NCBI RefSeq assembly: GCF_008035925.1
Contig: NZ_CP036264.1
Span: 7,907,641 to 7,971,640, forward strand
Length of the DNA: 64,000 bases
Direction of reading: 5' to 3'
DNA from: Stieleria maiorica
GTDB lineage: Bacteria; Planctomycetota; Planctomycetia; Pirellulales; Pirellulaceae
A program made the position numbers and the translations under genes. The notes below the pieces were generated by a model. That model was not told the origin of the DNA. It did not search any database and was given only the letters and a program-made list of their open reading frames with translations. This document shows positions 19,743 to 29,674 of this stretch, in pieces (position 1 is the stretch's first letter; each line of letters begins with the position of its first letter).

Positions 19743-20273
19743 ATGAAAACCGTTTCTACTTCCCTCACGCTGTCGTTAGCGTTGATGGCTATGATTGTCG
19801 CTGGCTGTTCCAACGATAATTCCACTGGCCCCGAAACTGCCGGTCCGCCGAACACGATGAACGCCCACGATGACCACACTGGTCATGCTCATCCGTCTGA
19901 GGGTCCGCATCATGGCGACCTGATTGAGCTGGGCAACGAAGAATATCACGCTGAAGTTCTTCACGATGAAGACGCAGGAACCGTCACCATCTATGTCCTC
20001 AACGGGGCTGCCACCGAACAGGTTCCGATTGATGCAACGGAAGTCACGATCAACGCCAAGCACGACGGCAAGCCGGAACAATTCACGCTGACCGCTTCGC
20101 CGGATGCAAACGACCCGCAAGGCAAATCCTCTCGCTTCGTCTCCAAAGATGAAGAACTCGCTCATCATCTCGATGAAGAAGGGGCAGAACCACGTCTGGT
20201 CCTGACCATCAACGGCAAATCCTATCGCGGCACGATCTCGCACGATCACGACCACGAAGGACACGACCACTGA
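19743..20273 (+). CDS. His-rich lipoprotein, hypothetical
   Basis: A 176-residue protein. Lipobox VAGC lies near residue 22; HDDHTGHAH and GPHHGD follow, then a beta-rich domain of about 110 residues (with YHAEVLHDE and LTINGKSYRG) and a His/Asp C-terminus HDHDHEGHDH. The beta domain resembles in outline the one in the protein at 631-1536 (hypothetical exported proteins of metal clusters), though I cannot confirm homology. Probably a periplasmic metal binder in the set-2 transcription unit. Confidence 0.68.
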   Translation: MKTVSTSLTLSLALMAMIVAGCSNDNSTGPETAGPPNTMNAHDDHTGHAHPSEGPHHGDLIELGNEEYHAEVLHDEDAGTVTIYVLNGAATEQVPIDATEVTINAKHDGKPEQFTLTASPDANDPQGKSSRFVSKDEELAHHLDEEGAEPRLVLTINGKSYRGTISHDHDHEGHDH

Positions 20274-20406
20274 TTTCAAACTGAGGATTGTCGACTGGAG
20301 ACTTCAAATCACCAGTCTGCAATCAGCAACTTCCAACGGCCCGTGTTTGCCAGCCGAGCGAACACAACGGCACACTGAACCTTCGGCAATCAAATGGAGT
20401 TTCCCA

Positions 20407-21180
20407 ATGACAAGGATCGTCTCAACCTACGGACTGACCGTCGCGCTGCTGAGTGCTTTTCTGACCGTTAGCCCTTCAGCAGACGCGGCCAGTCCCGGCG
20501 AGCAAGCCGTCGCGGCTGCCGCACAAAACAATCAGTTCGCTTTCGTAATGTTCTATCGCAGCAACGACACTGCCGCTCAGACCATGCACGGAACCATCAA
20601 GTCCGCGTTGGCCGAACGACGTGACGCCATGATTGTACCAGTGCAAGTCAGCGACAAAGCCGAACAGGCACTGATCAAGCAATTCGATGCGACTCGTATT
20701 CCAATGCCCGCTGTCGCCGTTCTGGCTCCCAACGGGGCTGTATGCAGCGTCTTTCCCCAGAAAGTCAGTTCGCATCAGTTGACCGCCGCCATCGTCTCAT
20801 CCGGACAGGCCAGTTGCCTCAAGGCACTGCAAGACAAAAAGATTGTCGTCCTGTGTGCTCAACCTACACCTTCAACAGAGATTCCTGTCGGCGTCCGTCA
20901 GTTTCAGGCAGACAAGCTGTATTCCGATCGAACGGAAATCGTGACGGTGTCGGCCAGCGACCCAAACGAGGCCAAGTTTCTGAAGCAATTGCGCGTCCCT
21001 ACAAATCAACCCACGCCAGTCGTTGCCTTCATGGCTCCTCCGGGTGTGATGATCGGCGTGTTCAACGGCAATATCACCCACGGCGAGTTGGCTCAGAAAC
21101 TGGCGGCGGCCGGAAAGTGCTGCGACGACGAGAGCTGCAAGCATCATCAGGCCACAGGCAAGCAACCCTCACGACGCTAG
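20407..21180 (+). CDS. Exported protein, possibly two thioredoxin-like domains, Cys-rich C-terminus
   Basis: A 257-residue protein with a signal peptide (about 1-27, cleavage after ADA) and two weakly similar halves, each with a beta-alpha-beta pattern ending in a conserved Pro strand (MPAVAVLAPNG and TPVVAFMAPPG), which hints at two thioredoxin-like folds without CxxC catalytic pairs. The C-terminus carries CCDDESCKHH. It lies 120 bases upstream of an ABC permease, suggesting it is the exported partner of that transporter. The fold call is my inference; function unknown. Confidence 0.6.
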   Translation: MTRIVSTYGLTVALLSAFLTVSPSADAASPGEQAVAAAAQNNQFAFVMFYRSNDTAAQTMHGTIKSALAERRDAMIVPVQVSDKAEQALIKQFDATRIPMPAVAVLAPNGAVCSVFPQKVSSHQLTAAIVSSGQASCLKALQDKKIVVLCAQPTPSTEIPVGVRQFQADKLYSDRTEIVTVSASDPNEAKFLKQLRVPTNQPTPVVAFMAPPGVMIGVFNGNITHGELAQKLAAAGKCCDDESCKHHQATGKQPSRR

Positions 21181-21301
21181 GAATCGAACTGAACAATCAC
21201 AGAGTTGAGAGATGAGAGTCCAAAGCAACTCCCCTTGGACTCGACTCTCTCAGCTTTGCACTCATAAAGACAACCGACAAATTCAACAAGGAACGGATTC
21301 C

Positions 21302-22528
21302 ATGAAACTACGATCTATGATTTGGAAAGAACTCTGGCAACGACCGACGCCGATGCTGACCAGTTTACTGGCTGTCACTTTGGGTGTGACTGCAATGGTG
21401 GCGATTCAAAACATCACGGTCTTCTCTGAACAGAAGATCGCCGGTGATATGGAATCGCTCGGGGCGAATGTGCTCGTGCTGCCGCCCGCCGTCACGTTGC
21501 AGGATTACTACTCCGCCGATATGCACGGCCACACGATGCCGGAGGAATACGTGTCGCGATTGGCTTTGGCTCGGATGCCAGGCGTTGAAAACCTTGCACC
21601 GAAACTGTGTGTGGAATCGAATGTCGATTCGATTCCGGTCACGGTCACCGGCATCCTGCCGCAGTCGGAATTTCAGGCGAAGGCGGCGTGGCAGGGCTTG
21701 GGGTTGATCAGTCCTGTCGGCTCCGACCGAGGTTGTTGTGCAACCAAGGCCAATGTGGACGCCGGAGCTGACGACCCAAACTCACTGGCGACCACAAGGA
21801 CCGTTCAGGAACTCGATGACCGCGATGTGATTCTTGGACACGATCTGGCGGCTCAGCTAGGAGCCAAAGCTGGCGATGAGTTGGCAGTACTCGGCGAAGA
21901 CTTCAGCGTCTTGACCGTTCTTCCTGCCACAGGCACAATCGACGACAGCCGCATGTTCGCTCACCTGCACAGCGTGCAAGATTTGTCCGGTGCCGGGCCG
22001 GTTGTCAATGTTATCGAGATCATGGCGTGTTGTGAAGACGCGGCAGGCAGTCTCATTACGAATCTGTCTGCGGAATTACCAGACACGCGAATTATCACCA
22101 TCGCTCAGGTTGTGGAAACGCAGGTCGCCGTCAACGGCCTGATGTCACGATTGTCATGGGTCTTCCTGTCAATCCTGTTGCTGGTCGGTGGAGCCAGTAT
22201 TGCCAGCGTCATGTACGCCAACGTCACTGAACGCCGAAAAGAGATCGGCACGCTCATGGCCTTGGGTGCCAGCCGCAGTTTCGTGACGCGGATGTTCCTC
22301 GGCAAAGCGACGCTGCTCGGTTTGGCTGGCGGATTGGGCGGCTTTGTTGTCGGCACGATCGTTGCTACCGTTCTGGGTCCGCAACTGCTGGGTATCTCAG
22401 TTCAGCCGATGCCGCACTTGCTGGCCGTTGGCATGGTCGCCGCAACCGTCGTCGCTGTTGCCGCGAGCTTCCTGCCCGCAAGACGCGCCGCAGGACTCGA
22501 TCCGTGTCTCGTCTTCAATGACGCCTGA
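21302..22528 (+). CDS. ABC transporter permease, FtsX/MacB type
   Basis: A 408-residue inner-membrane protein with the MacB/LolC/FtsX layout: one membrane segment at about 20-40, a large extracytoplasmic domain (about 40-275), then three membrane segments to the C-terminus, with the usual ERRKEIG motif after TM2. The periplasmic domain contains two Cys pairs (RGCCATK and MACCED), unusual for the family and possibly metal-related. AAGGAACGG precedes ATG 21302. The ATPase partner follows 55 bases after the stop. Such pairs export or extract lipoproteins or peptides, or act as mechanotransmitters; the substrate here is unknown. Confidence 0.88.
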   Translation: MKLRSMIWKELWQRPTPMLTSLLAVTLGVTAMVAIQNITVFSEQKIAGDMESLGANVLVLPPAVTLQDYYSADMHGHTMPEEYVSRLALARMPGVENLAPKLCVESNVDSIPVTVTGILPQSEFQAKAAWQGLGLISPVGSDRGCCATKANVDAGADDPNSLATTRTVQELDDRDVILGHDLAAQLGAKAGDELAVLGEDFSVLTVLPATGTIDDSRMFAHLHSVQDLSGAGPVVNVIEIMACCEDAAGSLITNLSAELPDTRIITIAQVVETQVAVNGLMSRLSWVFLSILLLVGGASIASVMYANVTERRKEIGTLMALGASRSFVTRMFLGKATLLGLAGGLGGFVVGTIVATVLGPQLLGISVQPMPHLLAVGMVAATVVAVAASFLPARRAAGLDPCLVFNDA

Positions 22529-22583
22529 AACTGTCGGCTCAATCACCCAACTCCAACATATTCACACGCGAAAAGGACTTCTC

Positions 22584-23267
22584 ATGTACCAACTTCAATC
22601 CGTCACCCAAACCTACGAGCGTCGCGGTAACGTCGTAACAGCACTCGACAACTGCAACCTCGAAATCCCGGACAACGACTTCATCGCGATCGTCGGCCCC
22701 AGCGGCAGCGGTAAAACAACACTACTGTCGATCCTCGGCGGAATGATGGCTCCATCGACCGGAAACGTCACTCTCGATGGCAAGTCATTGTATGACCTGT
22801 CAATTGACGAACGAACAAAACTGCGAGGCAAGAAAATCGGCTTCGTCTTTCAGTCGTTCAACCTCGTGGCATGGTTGTCGGCCTGCGAAAACGTTCAGAT
22901 TCCGCTCATGCTGTCCGGCAGGTCTGCCAACGAACAGCGCGAACGGGCACTCGAACTTCTCGACCGTGTCGGTCTTTCAGATCGTGCCTACCATCTGCCG
23001 TCTGAGCTGAGCCAAGGCCAACAGCAGCGAGTCGCACTGGCCCGCACTTTGGCAAACGACCCGCAGGTGATCCTAGCCGACGAACCTACCGGCAATCTTG
23101 ATTCTGGAACGCGACAGCAGGTAATGAACTATCTGAACGAGTTCCACAATGACGGACGAACGATCGTCATGGTCACTCACGACGCAGACACCGCTGCATT
23201 CGCCAAGCGGACGATTCGACTTGTCGAAGGCGTAACGCAGGAAGTCGTTTCTGCAAAGGCAGCGTAA
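22584..23267 (+). CDS. ABC transporter ATP-binding protein (MacB/LolD type)
   Basis: A 227-residue nucleotide-binding subunit: Walker [10 protein letters not shown] near 39-47, Q-loop FQSFN, signature LSQGQQQR (LSGGQ variant), Walker [14 protein letters not shown] and switch His in VTHD. Length and motifs fit the LolD/MacB family that pairs with FtsX-type permeases, here the gene immediately upstream. AAAAGGA precedes ATG 22584. It ends the plus-strand block and converges with the third RND operon, with about 100 bases between. Confidence 0.92.
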   Translation: MYQLQSVTQTYERRGNVVTALDNCNLEIPDNDFIAIVGPSGSGKTTLLSILGGMMAPSTGNVTLDGKSLYDLSIDERTKLRGKKIGFVFQSFNLVAWLSACENVQIPLMLSGRSANEQRERALELLDRVGLSDRAYHLPSELSQGQQQRVALARTLANDPQVILADEPTGNLDSGTRQQVMNYLNEFHNDGRTIVMVTHDADTAAFAKRTIRLVEGVTQEVVSAKAA

Positions 23268-23373
23268 ATGGTGTGACGCATTTGCAAGGAAACGAACAGT
23301 GCCTGTGGATGAAACTGCTCCAATTCTGCCGACGCACGCCGCGATTTATCGGCCCCAAGTCATTCACAACGAC

Positions 23374-26300
23374 TTAGTCGAGCGATTGTCCGTCGTCAGC
23401 ACGGTGAAACGTCGCGTACAGGGTTGGGAGCAACAAGAGTGTGAGAATTGTCGCCGAGATAATCCCTCCAATAACGACGGTTGCCAACGGACGTTGCACC
23501 TCAGCACCGGTACCCATCGCTAGGGCCATCGGAATAAATCCTAGCGCGTCGGTGACGGCAGTCATCAGTACCGGGCGAAGGCGTGTCACCGCTCCGTCAA
23601 CGACAGCGGTGCGAATGTCTTTCCCTTCCTCCAATAGCTGCCGTATGAAGCTCACCATCACGACACCGTTCAGCACTGCAACACCGGAAAGGGCGATGAA
23701 GCCGACTCCTGCGGAGATTGAGAAAGGGATGTCTCGGATCGCAAGAGAAATAACTCCACCGGTCAAGGCAAACGGGACGCCTGAGAAAATCAGGAGCGCG
23801 TCACGGGTTGAATTGAAAGTCGAAAACAGAATGACAAAGATAAGCAGCAGGGCGACCGGGACGACGACCATCAGTCGATTTGAGGCTCGTTCCAGATTCT
23901 CGAACTGTCCGCCCCAACGGTACCAGTATCCGGATGGGAACTGGACCCGCTGCTCGATCAACTTGGACGCGTCAGCCACGAACGATCCCATGTCGCGCCC
24001 CCGCACATTGGCCTGAACCACGATTCGCCGCTTGGCATTCTCGCGGCTTACCTGATTCTGCCCCTCGACGACGGAAATATCCGCCAGTTGTTTCAGTGCG
24101 ACAACACGGGCCTCGTAAACCGGATTGTGAGCTTCTTCCTCTGTCGCTCTCTCATCGTCACTGGGCAATGGAATCGGCAACTGCTCAATCATCCGCAGGT
24201 TTTCTCGCAGTGATTCCGGTAGTCGCAGGACGATATCGAAACGTTGATCGCCCTCGAAGACTTGGCCGACGGTTCTTCCACCAATCGCCATCGAAACGAC
24301 TTCCTGCACGTCTGCCACGTCCAACCCAAACCGTGCAAGCTTCTCACGGTCCATGTCAATGCGTAGTGTCGGTAGTCCGCTGACTTGTTCGACCTTCACG
24401 TCACTTGCACCCTCAATTTGGCTCAATAGCTTGCTGACTTCGTTCGCTTTCGCCTGCATGACGCTCATGTCGTCACCGAAGATTTTGAAGGCCACATCAC
24501 TGCGAACGCCGGATATCAGCTCGTTGAAGCGAAGCTCAATCGGTTGAGAGATTTCGTATGCGTTGCCCGGAATCTCTTCGATCGCCTCCTCGACCTCGGC
24601 GATCAACTCAGCTTTCGATTTGCTCGGGTCCGGCCACTCGTTTTTTGGCTTAACGATGATGTAGCCATCAGCAATGTTGGGAGGCATGGGGTCGGTCGCA
24701 ACTTCCGCCGTTCCGATGCGAGCGAAGACAGTTTCAATCTCCGGAAAATCAAGCAACCGCCTTTCGAGTCTCTTTTGCATCTCAATGGACTGGCTGAGCG
24801 ACGTCGCGGGAATGCGCAGCGACTGAATGGCAAAGTCCTGTTCATCGAGCGATGGGACAAATTCGCTTCCAAGCCCGGTTGCAATCCAGCCTGAGAGTAG
24901 GAGTATGGCGATTGCAACGCCAATAAACGCCTTCTTGAATCGAAGGGATGCCAACAATGTTCGACGGTACCAGTGTTTGGCAAATGACATAACGCGTCCA
25001 TCGCCTTCGCTGACTTTTCCGGTCAGAAACAATGCTGCCATTGCCGGAATGAACGTGAAAGAGAGAATCAGCGAGCCAAGCAGAGCGAGCAAGACAACTT
25101 TGGCCATCGGTACGAACATCTTTCCTTCGATGCCGGTCAAAGTCAGGATCGGAAGGTAGACAATCATGATGATGCCCACGCCGGAAAGCACAGGTGGCGC
25201 GACTTCGCGAGCGGCTTCATATGTCTCTGTGAGCCGTTCAGAGCGGGTCAGGGTTCTCCCAAGGGCATGCTGCTTCTCTGAAAAGCGGCGAATGATGTTT
25301 TCGGCCATTACGACCGAGCCGTCGATGATGATCCCGAAGTCGATGGCCCCCAAGCTCAGCAGATTCCCGCTAATCTTACTGCTGACCATCCCGGTGACCG
25401 CAAACAACATGGAGAGCGGTATAGAGAGAGCGACAAATAGCGCCACTTTGAAGTTTCCAAGAATGGCAAACAACACGGCGATGACAAGAATCGCTCCTTC
25501 CATTAGGTTGTTTTGGATCGTCTCGATAGTTGCATCAACCAGTCGCGTTCGGTTGTAGACAGTTTTTGCATGGACACCGGCTGGCAAAGTGCGATTGACT
25601 TGTTGCATCGCTTCGTCGACCGCCTTCGCCACGGTGCGACTGTTCTCACCGACTAGCATCATGGCGGTGCCGACAACGGATTCCTCTCCATCAAGTGTTG
25701 CCGCGCCAGTCCGAAGCTCTTTTCCGTATGAAACTCCAGCGACATCCTCGACGAGAATCGGAATGCTGTCCCGGGTCACAATGGGAATCTTTCGTATCTG
25801 TTCCAGCGTGGAGACAAGTCCGCTCATCTTGACGATGTACTGCTCGCCGCGATGCTCGATATAGCCACCTCCCGCGAATGCATTGTTACGTTCAAGTGCC
25901 TCTGACACGTCCTGAAAAGTCAAGCCAAGTGAGAGTAGGCGAGTCGGATGGGGCGTAATGTGAAACTCTTTGGCAAATCCACCAATTGAATTGACTTCTG
26001 CTACGCCGGGAACGGTTAATAGTTGCGGGCGGATGATCCAGTCCTGAATCGTTCGCAGGTCAGTTGGCGTGTAGGCCGTGCCGTCAGGTTTCTTCGCGTC
26101 GGGTTCCGCTTCAACGGCCCACATATAGATTTCACCAAGCCCGGTGCTGATTGGACTCATCGATGGTTCAGCCAGTCCGCGGGGCAGCGAATCTTTCGCA
26201 GTCTGCAAGCGTTCGCTAACCAATTGGCGAGCCAGATACAGGTCGGTGTCGTCGTCGAAAACAACAGTGACCTGAGACAGTCCGTATCGCGAAATTGAGC

Positions 26301-26547
26301 GAAGCTCTTCCAAGTGAGGCAGGCCGCTCATGGAAACTTCGATCGGGAACGTGACTCGTTTTTCTATCTCGATCGGGGACAGCGCGGGAACCGATGTGTT
26401 GATTTGCACCTGCACGTTCGTAATGTCAGGGACGGCGTCTATCGGAAGCCGAGTGAAATTGTAGGCACCAAGAGCTGCGATGAAGACGGATGCGAGGACG
26501 ACAAGAATGCGATGTTTAATCGAAAATCGAATGATTGCTGTAAGCAC
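23374..26547 (-). CDS. HME-RND heavy-metal efflux pump, CzcA-like (set 3)
   Basis: A 1057-residue full-length RND pump. The TM4 motif DFGIIIDGSVVMAEN is the CzcA-type pattern linked in known members to Zn/Co/Cd export. All periplasmic and membrane blocks are present (for example LPIDAVPDIT in the first loop and SISAGVGFIALSGVAVLN late). It is the last gene of a minus-strand operon tolC-adaptor-pump, starting 8 bases after the adaptor stop. Set 3 reads in the opposite direction to sets 1 and 2 and by eye is slightly more AT-rich in its upstream genes, so it may have been acquired separately. Confidence 0.92.
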   Translation of the reverse strand: MLTAIIRFSIKHRILVVLASVFIAALGAYNFTRLPIDAVPDITNVQVQINTSVPALSPIEIEKRVTFPIEVSMSGLPHLEELRSISRYGLSQVTVVFDDDTDLYLARQLVSERLQTAKDSLPRGLAEPSMSPISTGLGEIYMWAVEAEPDAKKPDGTAYTPTDLRTIQDWIIRPQLLTVPGVAEVNSIGGFAKEFHITPHPTRLLSLGLTFQDVSEALERNNAFAGGGYIEHRGEQYIVKMSGLVSTLEQIRKIPIVTRDSIPILVEDVAGVSYGKELRTGAATLDGEESVVGTAMMLVGENSRTVAKAVDEAMQQVNRTLPAGVHAKTVYNRTRLVDATIETIQNNLMEGAILVIAVLFAILGNFKVALFVALSIPLSMLFAVTGMVSSKISGNLLSLGAIDFGIIIDGSVVMAENIIRRFSEKQHALGRTLTRSERLTETYEAAREVAPPVLSGVGIIMIVYLPILTLTGIEGKMFVPMAKVVLLALLGSLILSFTFIPAMAALFLTGKVSEGDGRVMSFAKHWYRRTLLASLRFKKAFIGVAIAILLLSGWIATGLGSEFVPSLDEQDFAIQSLRIPATSLSQSIEMQKRLERRLLDFPEIETVFARIGTAEVATDPMPPNIADGYIIVKPKNEWPDPSKSKAELIAEVEEAIEEIPGNAYEISQPIELRFNELISGVRSDVAFKIFGDDMSVMQAKANEVSKLLSQIEGASDVKVEQVSGLPTLRIDMDREKLARFGLDVADVQEVVSMAIGGRTVGQVFEGDQRFDIVLRLPESLRENLRMIEQLPIPLPSDDERATEEEAHNPVYEARVVALKQLADISVVEGQNQVSRENAKRRIVVQANVRGRDMGSFVADASKLIEQRVQFPSGYWYRWGGQFENLERASNRLMVVVPVALLLIFVILFSTFNSTRDALLIFSGVPFALTGGVISLAIRDIPFSISAGVGFIALSGVAVLNGVVMVSFIRQLLEEGKDIRTAVVDGAVTRLRPVLMTAVTDALGFIPMALAMGTGAEVQRPLATVVIGGIISATILTLLLLPTLYATFHRADDGQSLD

Positions 26548-26555
26548 GTTACCTC

Positions 26556-27695
26556 TTAGTGGCTATGTTCTGCAGAAGACTTGCCCATCTCCGCTTTGAG
26601 TAAAAAAGTGTTGCCTGCTGCTACAACCTCCTTCAGTTTCAGTCCGTCTAGAATCTCCACCCAGCGTCCATCTGAGCGCCCCGTTTTTAGGTGCCGTATT
26701 TCGAAACCTTCGTCGCCATCGGGAGCTTTCGCTTTTACGAACACTGAAGGCTTGTTCTCAACTAGAAGGATTGAGCTCTCGGGGACGGCCAGTTGGACGG
26801 CAATTTCGTTCAAGACAACTTCCACCGTGACGAACATACCTGGCGGCCACTTCAGTTGATTGTTCGGAAGTTCCAGGCGTGCTTGGCCCGAGCGGGTTGC
26901 CTCGGACAAGATTGGGCGAACGTAGGTGATCTTTGTATCGAGCCGAGCATCTGTTGACTGCGAAATCACAGTTGCAGGTGCGCCGACTTTGAGAGATGCA
27001 AGAAGCCTTGGCGGTACAGAAATATTGGCCCAAGTTGTTTCGAGGTTGGCTAGCTTGAAAAGCACTTTTTCACTAGATACAAACTCACCTTTCGTTGCAT
27101 CCTGGTCGATGATCACGCCGCTGATTTCTGCTCTTACCTTGTAATTTGAAAGGCTCTCATTGCTTTCGACAATCGCCAAGACCTCACCTGCCTGAACGGA
27201 ATCTCCCAGCATTTTCAAAACTGTTTTTAGTGTCCCAGAGAATCGCGGTAGTACGTGAACCAGCGTATTGCCATTTATGACCGTCTCGCCATAGAAACTC
27301 TGTTTCTCTTTAATAACAGCGGGGCCAACGCTGGTCATTTCAACACCTTCACGCTGCAGCTTGCCCCATGGAAACTCCAGAAACTCCTCTGATCGCTCGC
27401 TGTGTTCATCGTGACCATGTCCACTGTGCTTCTCGTCTTCGTCAGAATGAGAGTCATGATCGTGGCCGGTGTCCAGGTCGCTATGATCGGCATGTAAGTC
27501 TTGTTGATTGGTGCGTGCCTCTCCTTGATCATGATCCCGCTCCCGGTGCTCACTATCATCGTGTTTCGCGTGCGAGTCCTGATGATGGCCTGCGTGCTTT
27601 GTGTCTTCTTCAGCACGGATGCATGTTGCCGTTACAAATACAAAACAAGAAAGAAGCAATAGGTTTAGTGAATTTTCTAGCGGTCTATCGATCAT
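26556..27695 (-). CDS. HME-RND efflux periplasmic adaptor, CzcB-like (set 3)
   Basis: A 379-residue protein with an N-terminal membrane or signal segment (about 9-26), then a very His/Asp/Glu-rich stretch of about 75 residues (repeats of HxDxxH), then a compact CzcB-type adaptor body (barrel-sandwich around LPRFSGTLKTV, no long coiled-coil hairpin). It ends with SAEHSH. A strong ribosome site AAGGAGA lies just upstream of ATG 27695. The start overlaps the end of the TolC gene by 11 bases, indicating translational coupling. Confidence 0.9.
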   Translation of the reverse strand: MIDRPLENSLNLLLLSCFVFVTATCIRAEEDTKHAGHHQDSHAKHDDSEHRERDHDQGEARTNQQDLHADHSDLDTGHDHDSHSDEDEKHSGHGHDEHSERSEEFLEFPWGKLQREGVEMTSVGPAVIKEKQSFYGETVINGNTLVHVLPRFSGTLKTVLKMLGDSVQAGEVLAIVESNESLSNYKVRAEISGVIIDQDATKGEFVSSEKVLFKLANLETTWANISVPPRLLASLKVGAPATVISQSTDARLDTKITYVRPILSEATRSGQARLELPNNQLKWPPGMFVTVEVVLNEIAVQLAVPESSILLVENKPSVFVKAKAPDGDEGFEIRHLKTGRSDGRWVEILDGLKLKEVVAAGNTFLLKAEMGKSSAEHSH

Positions 27696-29004
27696 GGCAT
27701 TCTCCTTGGTCCATTTGAGTGAGTCGTTCTAGAAGTGTTCCATCTAGTTTCTGAATTGCGACTTGATTGCGGATCGCTGAAAGGGTGACTGTGACAAGTC
27801 GCTCGCGTCGTTCGAGATACGTCTTCTGAGCGTCCAAATAGTCGAGATAACTAATTCGTCCTAACCGGTAGGCTTCTGTTGCCGACGACAGCACCTTCTC
27901 TGTTTGCGGCAACAGTCGCTGCTCAAGGAGTTCCCGTTCACGCAATTGCAATCGCAGTCGATCACGACGGGAACTGAGTTCGGTATTGACCTCGACTTGT
28001 GTATTGGCGAGATCGAATTGACTTGCCCTCAGTTTTTCACGTGCTCTTTTTGTCGCGAATTGATTGCGATCAAAGACTGGTAAAGGAACGGAAATATCCG
28101 CTACAAATGCATGTTCGTCGGTTGCATCAAATCGCCTATAGCCGGCTGATACAGTCACATCGGGCACCGCCAAGGAATGTTGAAGCTCGGCGGATTTAGT
28201 TGCCGCCTCTCGCTTCGCGTGTGCATATGCGACACCAGGAATCGCCTGAACATTCGGCGTGAACAGCTCTGCCTCAGGATCGTCGAGTCGCAGTTCATGG
28301 GCGGAGAAGATTAAATCGGACGTGTTGGCGCCCCACAGCGACGCCACCTTGCGTTTCGCAACGTGTAACTCCTGTACTCGCTGGTCTCGAACGACTTGTG
28401 CAGACTGCAGCGACACGTCGGCCTTGTCAACTTCGAACTGCAACGCACCACCGTGATGGAATTTGCGAGAGATGAGTCGCTTGGCTTTCCTGCGAATTGC
28501 GACTTCATCTTTAGACAGAGCCAGTAGAGATTTCGCAGCAATCACTTCCGCATAGGCCACGCGCGCATCTGCAACTATCTCGGCGATAGTGATGTCGCGA
28601 CGGATTTCAAAGGCTTTGGCATGCGCTTTAGCAAGCTCTGTGCGCGCCTGTCGCTTGCCAGCTGTCTCAATGAGCTGAGAAAGTCCGGCTGTGTATTCCA
28701 TGTTGTCATCAGACTGATTTCCTCCAAAATTTTCAGCCTCCAATGCAATAACGGGATTGGGGAATAGCGCTGCTTGCCTAGTCTGAGCATGCTTTGACCT
28801 AAGCAATGCCGACTCGCTTTTTAGCCGAGGATTTCCTGCAAGCACCCTTTCTTTGACTTGCGAGAAACACGAAATGGTGGCAGTTGCTTGCTCACCAGAG
28901 GACAAGGCGGAGTTTTCTGAAAGGCTCTGTGCCTGAGTCGTATTTGAGAAGGTCAAGACAAACACCCCAGACGCCAGCAACCCGAATTTCGGATACTGTT
29001 TCAT
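27685..29004 (-). CDS. TolC/CzcC-family outer-membrane channel (set 3)
   Basis: A 439-residue outer-membrane factor. The signal peptide (about 1-25) ends near TTQAQ, followed by two OEP repeats (first with NPRLKSESALLRSK, second with VPDVTVSAGYRR). ATG 29004 opens the signal peptide; the frame also allows 29061. It is the first gene of the three-gene set-3 operon and completes a full CBA-type tripartite pump with the two genes downstream. A small Cys-containing protein gene lies just upstream on the same strand. Confidence 0.88.
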   Translation of the reverse strand: MKQYPKFGLLASGVFVLTFSNTTQAQSLSENSALSSGEQATATISCFSQVKERVLAGNPRLKSESALLRSKHAQTRQAALFPNPVIALEAENFGGNQSDDNMEYTAGLSQLIETAGKRQARTELAKAHAKAFEIRRDITIAEIVADARVAYAEVIAAKSLLALSKDEVAIRRKAKRLISRKFHHGGALQFEVDKADVSLQSAQVVRDQRVQELHVAKRKVASLWGANTSDLIFSAHELRLDDPEAELFTPNVQAIPGVAYAHAKREAATKSAELQHSLAVPDVTVSAGYRRFDATDEHAFVADISVPLPVFDRNQFATKRAREKLRASQFDLANTQVEVNTELSSRRDRLRLQLRERELLEQRLLPQTEKVLSSATEAYRLGRISYLDYLDAQKTYLERRERLVTVTLSAIRNQVAIQKLDGTLLERLTQMDQGECHDR

Positions 29005-29082
29005 AGTCGGATTCACAATCGAATAAGTTGACAAACCGGGAGATGTTTCTCCCGAGTACAAGCTTTTGCATGCGAAAGTAAA

Positions 29083-29448
29083 TCAGATGAGAATGACAGT
29101 GACTCGCTGGGCGCGTAAATGCGGCGACGCAGTGTTTTCAGGGAATAGAAAAGGCCGCATTAAATGTGTTGGATCTGAAACTGGCAGTTTGCATTGCGAA
29201 TCGTTTGCAAACACTATTGGTTGATCGCAATCGCCAGTCGCTTTCGAGTATACGGCAAACTGCTTTTCGCTAATGGAGCACGGACAGTTCTCGCACTCGC
29301 AGAGCTGAACTTCATGAGCATGTGATAGGCTTTGCCATTGGCTTTCGTGAGCACTATGCGAAGCGCATAGAAGGTGTAACAACGTTACAGAAAGAACGAT
29401 GAAAGCGGATAGAATCGCCGTAGGGCGCTTTAGGAACCGGAATGACAT
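29083..29448 (-). CDS. Small exported or membrane protein with Cys patch
   Basis: A 121-residue protein with an N-terminal hydrophobic segment (about 10-28), then HSAHES and CECENCPCS in the middle and a C-terminal third without special features. It resembles the other small Cys/His-patch exported proteins in this cluster in layout and is placed just upstream of the set-3 operon, with which it may be cotranscribed. No named family recognised. It marks the last metal-associated gene before the recombinase. Confidence 0.55.
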   Translation of the reverse strand: MSFRFLKRPTAILSAFIVLSVTLLHLLCASHSAHESQWQSLSHAHEVQLCECENCPCSISEKQFAVYSKATGDCDQPIVFANDSQCKLPVSDPTHLMRPFLFPENTASPHLRAQRVTVILI

Positions 29449-29531
29449 AAGTCCTCACGGCATAGCACGCCTAGACGTCCTATTGCAAGAAAAGATCGCG
29501 TTGCCGGCGCGATCACGGTTTGAAATAGAAC

Positions 29532-29555
29532 GGGCGACTATATAGGCAGTCGCCC
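29532..29555. terminator. 8-bp perfect hairpin at the boundary of metal cluster and recombinase
   Basis: GGGCGACT (29532-29539) and AGTCGCCC (29548-29555) form a perfect stem with an 8-base loop; on the plus strand TTTTT follows at 29561-29565. It lies between two minus-strand genes, so as a factor-independent terminator it has the wrong polarity for either. It could serve as a bidirectional terminator, or be a recombinase-related site near the end of the integrase gene. Confidence 0.4.
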
Positions 29556-29674
29556 AACGGTTTTTGTGGCCTTTCTATCGGATTCCCATGAATAGATCGA
29601 ACGGCTGTTCGGGCTGCTGTAGCTGATCGACGTCTTTTGAGTGTTATTGAAATGTCGCAAGAGTGGTTCAAGAC

